A stretch of 64,000 bases of DNA. Origin: a bacterium. Lineage in GTDB: Bacteria > Myxococcota_A > Bradymonadia > UBA7976 > UBA1532. The notes under the pieces are model-generated. The model was given only the letters and a program-made list of their open reading frames with translations, was not told the origin of the DNA and ran no database searches. Positions 56,787 to 64,000 of this stretch are shown piece by piece (position 1 is the first letter of the stretch; every line of letters begins with the position of its first letter). A program made the translations under genes and the position numbers. The stretch spans positions 1 to 64,000 of the forward strand of contig JAUHYW010000034.1 of NCBI GenBank assembly GCA_030426085.1, given 5' to 3'.

Positions 56787-58574
56787 ATGAGCCGCACCGA
56801 GAGCCGCGCCGAGAGCTGTGAAGGGGGCGCCTGGGTCGACGCCGGGGCCCTGGAGGGCCTGCCCGAAGGCGCGCCGACGCTGCTGCGCCATGGCAAGAAG
56901 CGCCTGGCGGTCATCCGCACCGCCGACGGGGTGCACGCGATCGACGACCGCTGCCCGCACGAGGGCTACCCGCTGACCCAGGGCACCGTCGAGGGCACCG
57001 AGCTGACCTGCTGCTACCACAACTTCAAGTTCGACCTGCGCACCGGCGCCTGCGGGCGGGGCGAGTCGGTGCCCACCTTCGCGACCCGGACCCGCGACGG
57101 CCGGGTGCAGGTGTTCGTGCCGGCGCCCGATCCCGCCGCCGAGCGGGCCGCCGCCGAGAAGAGCCTGCGCGAGGGTCTGTTCGAGCGGCGGGACGGGCAG
57201 ATCGCCCGCGACCTCGTGCGGCTGCTCCAGGTGGGGGCGACCCCGGCCGAGCTGGCCGTGATCGGGGCGAGCTACGACGCCGACCGGGCCCCCTGGGGCT
57301 GCACCCACGCCCTGCCCGCGGCGGCCGACGTGGTGCCGCTGTGCGCCCGTTACCCCGGCCCGCAGGCGGTGCGCCCCCTGATGCAATGCTTCGAACTGTC
57401 GGCCGAGTCCAACGTGCGCCGTGCACCGCGCCCCCGGGTCGAGGCGATCGACCCCGGCCCCGACCCCGCCGCCGCCGAGGCCCGCTACCGGGCGGCGATG
57501 GAGGCCGAGCGGATCGACGAGGTCGAGGGCCTGCTGCGCGGCGCGCTGGGCCGCGGCTGGGGCCGGGCGGAGCTGGAGCCGTGGCTCTTCGGCCCGCCGT
57601 GCGCCCACTTCATCGGCTTCGGGCACAGCCTCATCTACGCCGGCAAGGTCTTCGATCTCATCGAGGCCGCCGGGGGCGTCGCCGCGCCGGGCGCGCAGGC
57701 CGAGTCGCTGCTGGTGGGCGTCGCGCTCGAGCAGGCCCACGCCACCCGGGACGACGTCCTGCCGGCGTGGCGCTGGTGGCGGGCGGCGATGGATGAGGCT
57801 CGGCCGCAGCTCGGGGCGTGGTGGGCCGCCTGCGCCCCGGCGCTCGACGCGACCGTATCGTCGGAGGCCGAGGGGCCGGTCGACGAGGCGCTGGTCGCCG
57901 CGCTGCTGGGATCCGACCGGCGGGCGGCGTTCGACGCGGTGGCCGGGCGGCTGGCCGAGGGCCGCCTCGACGCGGTGGTGGACGGGCTGGTGCTGGCCGC
58001 CGCCGAGCGGGTCCGCCGCTTCGATCCGGCGCTCGACCGGGACGAGTCGGTGCAGGACGGCTGGCTCGACGTCACCCACCTGTTCACCTTCGCCCAGGCC
58101 ATCCGGGTCGCGATCGATCGCCACCGCCGGCCCGAGATCCTGGCGGTGACCCTCCAGGCGGCGCGCATGATCCAGAACGCGGGCGTGCTCGACCGGGCCG
58201 AGCCGGCGCCCGTGGCGCCCGCGAAGGGCGAGCTGGCCGAGCTGAAGGCGGCGGTCGACGCCCGCGACCCCGATCGGGCCGAGGCGCTGGCCCGCGGCTG
58301 GATCGACGACGGCCGCGCGCTGGGGCCGCTGCGGGTCTTCTTCGAGGATCTGGGCCTGCACGACGCGCTGACCCGCCCGATCGTGGTGGTGCACCTGATC
58401 AAGACCACCGTGGCCGCCTTCGTCGAGCAGGCCCGCCGCCCCGCCGACCCCCGCCCGGTCGCCGCCATCGCCCGGCTCGCCGCGTCCCCCATCCGGGAGC
58501 GCTTCATCGGCCTGCGCATCCACGAGGCGGTGCGGTTCATCGTCGACGGCAAGGTGCCCAAGCTGCTGACCTGA
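56787..58574 (+). CDS. Rieske [2Fe-2S] protein with long helical C-terminal domain
   Basis: 595 residues. Residues 14-115 are a Rieske domain: CPHEGYPLTQG (Cys56, His58) and CCYHNFKFDL (Cys75, His78) give the CxH/CxxH cluster. The remaining 480 residues are helical with conserved-looking His-containing blocks (CAHFIGFGHSLIYAGKVFDL; VALEQAHATRDDVLPAWRWW; HDALTRPIVVVHLIKT), reminiscent of questin-oxidase-like (PF14027) proteins, although I am not sure. The Rieske centre could feed electrons to an oxidative reaction in the helical part. No flavoprotein reductase is nearby. GGAGG precedes the ATG. Confidence 0.78.
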   Translation: MSRTESRAESCEGGAWVDAGALEGLPEGAPTLLRHGKKRLAVIRTADGVHAIDDRCPHEGYPLTQGTVEGTELTCCYHNFKFDLRTGACGRGESVPTFATRTRDGRVQVFVPAPDPAAERAAAEKSLREGLFERRDGQIARDLVRLLQVGATPAELAVIGASYDADRAPWGCTHALPAAADVVPLCARYPGPQAVRPLMQCFELSAESNVRRAPRPRVEAIDPGPDPAAAEARYRAAMEAERIDEVEGLLRGALGRGWGRAELEPWLFGPPCAHFIGFGHSLIYAGKVFDLIEAAGGVAAPGAQAESLLVGVALEQAHATRDDVLPAWRWWRAAMDEARPQLGAWWAACAPALDATVSSEAEGPVDEALVAALLGSDRRAAFDAVAGRLAEGRLDAVVDGLVLAAAERVRRFDPALDRDESVQDGWLDVTHLFTFAQAIRVAIDRHRRPEILAVTLQAARMIQNAGVLDRAEPAPVAPAKGELAELKAAVDARDPDRAEALARGWIDDGRALGPLRVFFEDLGLHDALTRPIVVVHLIKTTVAAFVEQARRPADPRPVAAIARLAASPIRERFIGLRIHEAVRFIVDGKVPKLLT

Positions 58575-58968
58575 GCCACCCCGGGCGGGTCCGAAGCGCC
58601 TCGGCCTCTGCACCGGATCTGCACCCATCCGCGGCCCGCGTCGGGCATGCTCACCCCATGTCGTCCCGCCGCCGCCTCGCCCTCATCGCCCCCGCCTCGC
58701 TGGCCGTCTGCCTCGTCGCCCTGATCTACCGTGGCCCCGGCTGGCGCCTGCTGCGCCACACCGGCGGGGATGTCTTCGCCGCGGCGTTGCTCTACGCGCT
58801 GGTCGGCCTCGCCCTCGTCCGCTGGACCCGTATGCGGCGCGCCGCGCTGACGCTGGGCATCGCTGCGGCGATCGAGGCGGCCCAGGCGTTCGACCTCGTC
58901 GCCCCCGACGCGCCCCGCTGGGTGCACGTCCTGCTCGGCGCCACCTTCGACCCGCTCGACCTGCTGGC

Positions 58969-60768
<1,800 letters not shown>

Positions 60769-60835
60769 CGCGGGCTCCGCGGGGTGGGCACGGGCCACAG
60801 ATGCGGCGCGGTGACGCCGCGTCGCGCCGGGCGGA

Positions 60836-61276
60836 TCAGGCGGGCGGGTCGAAGCGCTGCTTGAAGGTGAACGCCTCCGGGCTCGGCCCCTCGGCCCGCA
60901 GCCGGCGCAGGCGGCGGAAGGCTTCGGCCAGGCTCGGGCGGTGGTCGGCGGGCACCCACCACAGGACGCTGTGGGCCTCCCGCGGCGGGGCGAACCACCG
61001 CTTGCGCTGCTTGAAGACCTCGGCGTGCGCGCTGCGGTAGGTGAAGTCGGCCAGCGCGTCGACCGAGCTCCACAGCGTGATGTTGATCAGCATGCGGGGG
61101 TCGAAGGTCGGCGGCGGGTCGTCGGTCCAGCGCCAGATGAAGCCCGGGCTCTGCTCGGCGAGCTGATTGATCGCGTCCAGCCGGGCGAAGAAGTCGGCCA
61201 GCAGCGGGTCGTCGAGCGGGGCGAGGGCCCGGGCGACGTTGATCTGGGCCAGGGCGTGGGTCGGGTGGTCGGTCAC
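60836..61276 (-). CDS. DUF3291 family protein
   Basis: 146 residues. Dimeric alpha+beta barrel fold with the family marks [33 protein letters not shown] and [20 protein letters not shown]. Members resemble antibiotic biosynthesis monooxygenases, but the role is unknown. GTG start at 61276 with GAGGAG nine bases upstream. It lies 67 bp upstream of the ABC exporter on the same strand, so they may be co-transcribed. Confidence 0.9.
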   Translation of the reverse strand: MTDHPTHALAQINVARALAPLDDPLLADFFARLDAINQLAEQSPGFIWRWTDDPPPTFDPRMLINITLWSSVDALADFTYRSAHAEVFKQRKRWFAPPREAHSVLWWVPADHRPSLAEAFRRLRRLRAEGPSPEAFTFKQRFDPPA

Positions 61277-61312
61277 GGTGCGGCTCCTCGGCGGGTGAAA
61301 GGGCCGCGCAGT

Positions 61313-62200
61313 CTACGCTTTCGCCGACTCCGACTCCACCGCCGAGCCCGCGGGTTCGCTCAGCCCCAGGCGGTGGAAGGCCCACGGGGCCAGCGCCGCG
61401 GCCCACACGCCGACCAGCCCGTAGCGCAGGATGGCGGTCGCGGTGTTCACCGCGTCGAGCTTCACGAGCAGCAGCTTGCCCCCGCCCCAGAGGCCGACCA
61501 GCACCGCCAGACCCAGCGACGCGGCGAGGACCATCCCGCCGACGTGGGCTTTGCCCCGGCGCAGCGGCGGGATCCCCCGGCGCTCGATCCACAGCACGCC
61601 GGCCCACAGCCCGGCGATGGCCGAGGCCGACTTGAGGCCGTGCTGCTCGGGGTCGGGCAGCAGGGCGGTGAGCGCGAGCAGCACCGCGGCCGGCAGCCAG
61701 GCGAGCGCCGGGCCCCCGGCGCGGATCCGCTCGGGGCCCCCAAAGCGTACGAACGCGGCCCCGACGCCGAGCAGCAGCAGCCCGAAGCCGGCCCCGGCCA
61801 GCACGTCCCGCGGCCAGTGCACCCCGAGGTAGACCCGGGACGCCATCACGCACAGCACGATGACGATCGCCAGCGCGGTGAACCACCGTCGGCGCACCTC
61901 GAGGGCCAGCCAGCCCCAGAACACGGTCGAGATCATCGCGTGCCCGCTGGGGAAGCTGAAGCCGTCCTGCTCGATCAGCGGCTCCAGCATCGGGCGGGGC
62001 GCCTGCCACAGATCCTTGAGCGCGGCGTTGCACACCGCGGCCAGCATGAACATGAGGCCGACCCGGACCCACGGCTGGCGGCACCCGAGCCAGTAGCCCA
62101 GCGGCAGCGCTGCGAGGAAGAACACCTCGCTGCCCAGGTGGGTGATCCCGAGCATCACCGGGTTCAAGATCGGGTGGCGCCACTCCAGCACCCACTCCAT
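61313..62200 (-). CDS. PAP2-family membrane phosphatase
   Basis: 295 residues with about eight membrane helices. The three acid-phosphatase motifs are KDLWQAPRPM, FSFPSGHAM and SRVYLGVHWPRDVLAGAGFG, so it probably dephosphorylates a lipid phosphate (phosphatidic acid or undecaprenyl pyrophosphate). A C-terminal set of helices (about 170-285) exceeds the usual PAP2 size. AAGGAG upstream of the ATG overlaps the stop of the TamB gene, giving translational coupling. Confidence 0.9.
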   Translation of the reverse strand: MEWVLEWRHPILNPVMLGITHLGSEVFFLAALPLGYWLGCRQPWVRVGLMFMLAAVCNAALKDLWQAPRPMLEPLIEQDGFSFPSGHAMISTVFWGWLALEVRRRWFTALAIVIVLCVMASRVYLGVHWPRDVLAGAGFGLLLLGVGAAFVRFGGPERIRAGGPALAWLPAAVLLALTALLPDPEQHGLKSASAIAGLWAGVLWIERRGIPPLRRGKAHVGGMVLAASLGLAVLVGLWGGGKLLLVKLDAVNTATAILRYGLVGVWAAALAPWAFHRLGLSEPAGSAVESESAKA

Positions 62201-62204
62201 GGGC

Positions 62205-64000
62205 TCACTCCTTGCGATCGGCCTCGGGCGGCGGCGGGCGGCCGAACGTCGTCTGCCAGAACAGCCCCAGGCTGCCCTCGCCGGCGTCGCCGGCCACCGT
62301 GTCCACCGTCCACCGGGGCGAGAGGCGGTACTCGACCCGGGCCTCCTTCTCGTTGGCGTCCGGCGGCGCGTCGTGGTGGTAGACCGTCTCCACGTACAGC
62401 CGGCGGTTGATCTGCTTGCCGACGGTCAGGATCGGGTTGGTCACCGACGCCCCGAACTTCAGCCCCAGCTTGTCGACGCCCAGCCGGTCGTAGAGCTGCC
62501 GGGCCAGCGAGGGGTTGTGAAAACGATCGATGAGCCGGGCCGCCTGCCGTCGCACCTCGCCGTTGCGCTCGTCGATGGCGTCCACCCGCCCGGTGATGAG
62601 CAGCGTCAGGATCTGATACTCGGGCAGCGGGGGGTCGCTCTCGAGCACCAGCGACGGCCGGCGGCTGGGGCCTACGATGCGGACCCGGACGTCGGTCTCG
62701 ACGACCTGCCCGCTGGCCCGCACGTCGATGACCGGATCCAGCGTCTCGGCGGCGGGCGGGGCGTCGGCGTCGGCGAGGCGGGCGGCGCCGATGGCCACCG
62801 CCACGGCGCTGCGCGGGTCGAGCGTGCCGTCCTGGATCGAGAAGGCCCCGCCGTCCAGCGCGAACGGGTTGTCGAAGAGCTGGAAGACCCCGGACCGGGC
62901 CTCGATGCCGCCCTCGACCGCGAAGTCGTCGTCCTGGCGGCGCACGGTCAGCACCCCGCCGAAGTCCAGCGTCGTATCGGCCCCCGCGACCCGCCCCGCC
63001 GGCAGGCGCAGCGTCACGACCAGCTCGCCCGCGCCGGCCAGCCACGCCTCGGCCCGCCGCAGCCCGCCCATGCGCCGCCGGTGCACCGCGCCGTTGCGGG
63101 CGATGGGGCGGGCGCCGCCCAGGCGGAAGCCGGTCAGGTGCAGGTCGGCGGTGTCGACGTCGACCTCGACCGCCGTGCGATCGGGCTCGGCGCGGGCCGT
63201 CATGCGGGCCTCGGCGTCGAGCAGCCCGGCGGGCAGGCCGGGGCGCACCAGCGGCATGTCGTCCAGGCTCAGGGTGAAGTCGGCGTCGACCCGCCACGCG
63301 CTCCACAGGGGGCCGGCGTGCCCCGCGGGCGTCACCACCCACCGGGCCTCGCCCCCGCCTTGCATGCGCCCCCGGCCGCTGCGGGCGGTGAGCGTCTCGA
63401 GCCGGGCCGTGGCGCCGTCGACCCGCACGCCGAGGTCCAGATCGACGAGCCGGGCGTTGGCCGCGACGATCGTGGCCTGCCCGTCGGCGACCTCCAGCGC
63501 GCCTTCGAAGCGGGGGGCCCCGAGCGTGCCTGCGCCCTCGATCCGGCCGGTCAGCGCCCCCCGGGGATCGTCGATCGCCGCCGGCAGGTAGGGCATCAGC
63601 GTGCTCAGCGGCACGCCCACGACGAGGGCCGCGGTCAGCGGGATCACCTCCGGGCGGGCGTCGCCGCGGCGCAGGGCGATCAGATCGGCGGCCGTCTCGG
63701 CCTCGGCGTGCAGCAGCGGGGCGGCGCCCAGGTCGAACGCGGCGGTCTGGCGGCGGGGGCCGATATCGAGCCGGCCGACCAGCGGGCGGGGGATCTCGCC
63801 GTCGTACAGCGTGCCGTCCAGGCGGGCGGTGATCCGCAGATCGTCCAGGGCGCCGGTCGCCGAGATCACCAGCCCGGCGTCGAACTCGGCCGCCGGGTGG
63901 AACCGGTACAGCACGGCCAGCGCGGCCGGGGTGAGCTGGCGGGCGACGAGCGAGGCGGCCATCGGATCGGCGTCGCGCCAGGCCAGCGTCAGGCGCCGGG
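62205..64000 (-). CDS. TamB-like translocation and assembly module (C-terminal part; runs off window)
   Basis: The frame stays open through base 64000, so only the last 597 residues are seen. The sequence has repeating beta strands (GALEVADGQATIVAANARLV; GFRLGGARPIARNGAVHRRR; SGVFQLFDNPFALDGGAFSI) and the DUF490/TamB C-terminal pattern (LPEYQILTLLITGRVD; DKLGLKFGASVTNPILTVGK; LSPRWTVDTVAG). TamB forms a periplasmic bridge for outer-membrane protein or lipid transport. It is coupled to the PAP2 gene. A TamA partner would be sought upstream, beyond this window. Confidence 0.88.
   Translation of the reverse strand, partial: RRLTLAWRDADPMAASLVARQLTPAALAVLYRFHPAAEFDAGLVISATGALDDLRITARLDGTLYDGEIPRPLVGRLDIGPRRQTAAFDLGAAPLLHAEAETAADLIALRRGDARPEVIPLTAALVVGVPLSTLMPYLPAAIDDPRGALTGRIEGAGTLGAPRFEGALEVADGQATIVAANARLVDLDLGVRVDGATARLETLTARSGRGRMQGGGEARWVVTPAGHAGPLWSAWRVDADFTLSLDDMPLVRPGLPAGLLDAEARMTARAEPDRTAVEVDVDTADLHLTGFRLGGARPIARNGAVHRRRMGGLRRAEAWLAGAGELVVTLRLPAGRVAGADTTLDFGGVLTVRRQDDDFAVEGGIEARSGVFQLFDNPFALDGGAFSIQDGTLDPRSAVAVAIGAARLADADAPPAAETLDPVIDVRASGQVVETDVRVRIVGPSRRPSLVLESDPPLPEYQILTLLITGRVDAIDERNGEVRRQAARLIDRFHNPSLARQLYDRLGVDKLGLKFGASVTNPILTVGKQINRRLYVETVYHHDAPPDANEKEARVEYRLSPRWTVDTVAGDAGEGSLGLFWQTTFGRPPPPEADRKE

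Overview
The window is high-GC DNA (about 70% by eye) with many GTG starts and GTGA/ATGA gene overlaps. It encodes very long TPR proteins, a eukaryote-type Ser/Thr kinase fused to an ATPase and TPRs, a DUF2330 protein ending in a MYXO-CTERM-like tail (GC motif, hydrophobic helix, RRRR end), and several secreted proteins of the kind found in predatory delta-type bacteria. This points to a chromosomal segment of a Myxococcota (myxobacterium-like) organism. I saw no rRNA, tRNA, CRISPR or prophage. About 46 protein genes are supported; the first and last run off the window.

Layout. 1-3.5 kb: partial secreted protein, an E1 alpha/beta fusion 2-oxoacid dehydrogenase and a DUF302 protein, all on the minus strand. 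3.55-6.9 kb: a tight three-gene operon (HEPN-like protein, KGGVGR-variant ParA-like ATPase, second P-loop ATPase) with its own apparently leaderless promoter; this is the best candidate for an uncharacterised conflict/defence system. 7.1-13.5 kb: lipoprotein plus a 1975-residue TPR protein. 13.5-18.6 kb: two predicted outer-membrane proteins, a membrane-anchored protein and MoaA. 18.7-26.6 kb: a cytochrome c maturation operon (ccmE, ccmF, CcmI-like zinc-ribbon protein, membrane protein, ccmA, ccmB, ccmC, ccmD-like, 55-residue membrane peptide). Its CcmE carries Cys in place of the haem-binding His (CxxxY), as in the System I* variant, and no ccmG/ccmH is present. 26.6-32.4 kb: lipoprotein, methyltransferase, YtfJ-like protein, a small unknown protein, and a coupled methyltransferase/carbamoyltransferase pair. 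32.4-38.8 kb: lytic transglycosylase with TPRs, an 834-bp repeat-rich non-coding stretch, a papain-like secreted protein, and a RAYT-type HuH transposase followed by REP-like hairpins.

38.75-45.7 kb: a five-gene minus-strand operon in the order blaI-type repressor, M56 membrane peptidase, Cys-rich adaptor lipoprotein, CzcA/CusA-type RND pump, TlpA-like thioredoxin. A perfect 11-bp-arm palindrome lies just downstream of a TTGACA promoter in front of blaI. This looks like a protease-signalled, self-regulated metal efflux unit. 45.8-58.6 kb: quinone oxidoreductase, DUF2330 MYXO-CTERM protein, FHA-AAA sigma54 activator, HExxH metalloprotease, kinase-ATPase-TPR regulator, and a Rieske fusion protein. 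58.6-64 kb: DUF2809 protein overlapping tail-to-tail with an ABC exporter, DUF3291 protein, PAP2 phosphatase and the C-terminal part of a TamB-like protein.

All function calls are from reading motifs and family patterns; no database search was possible.
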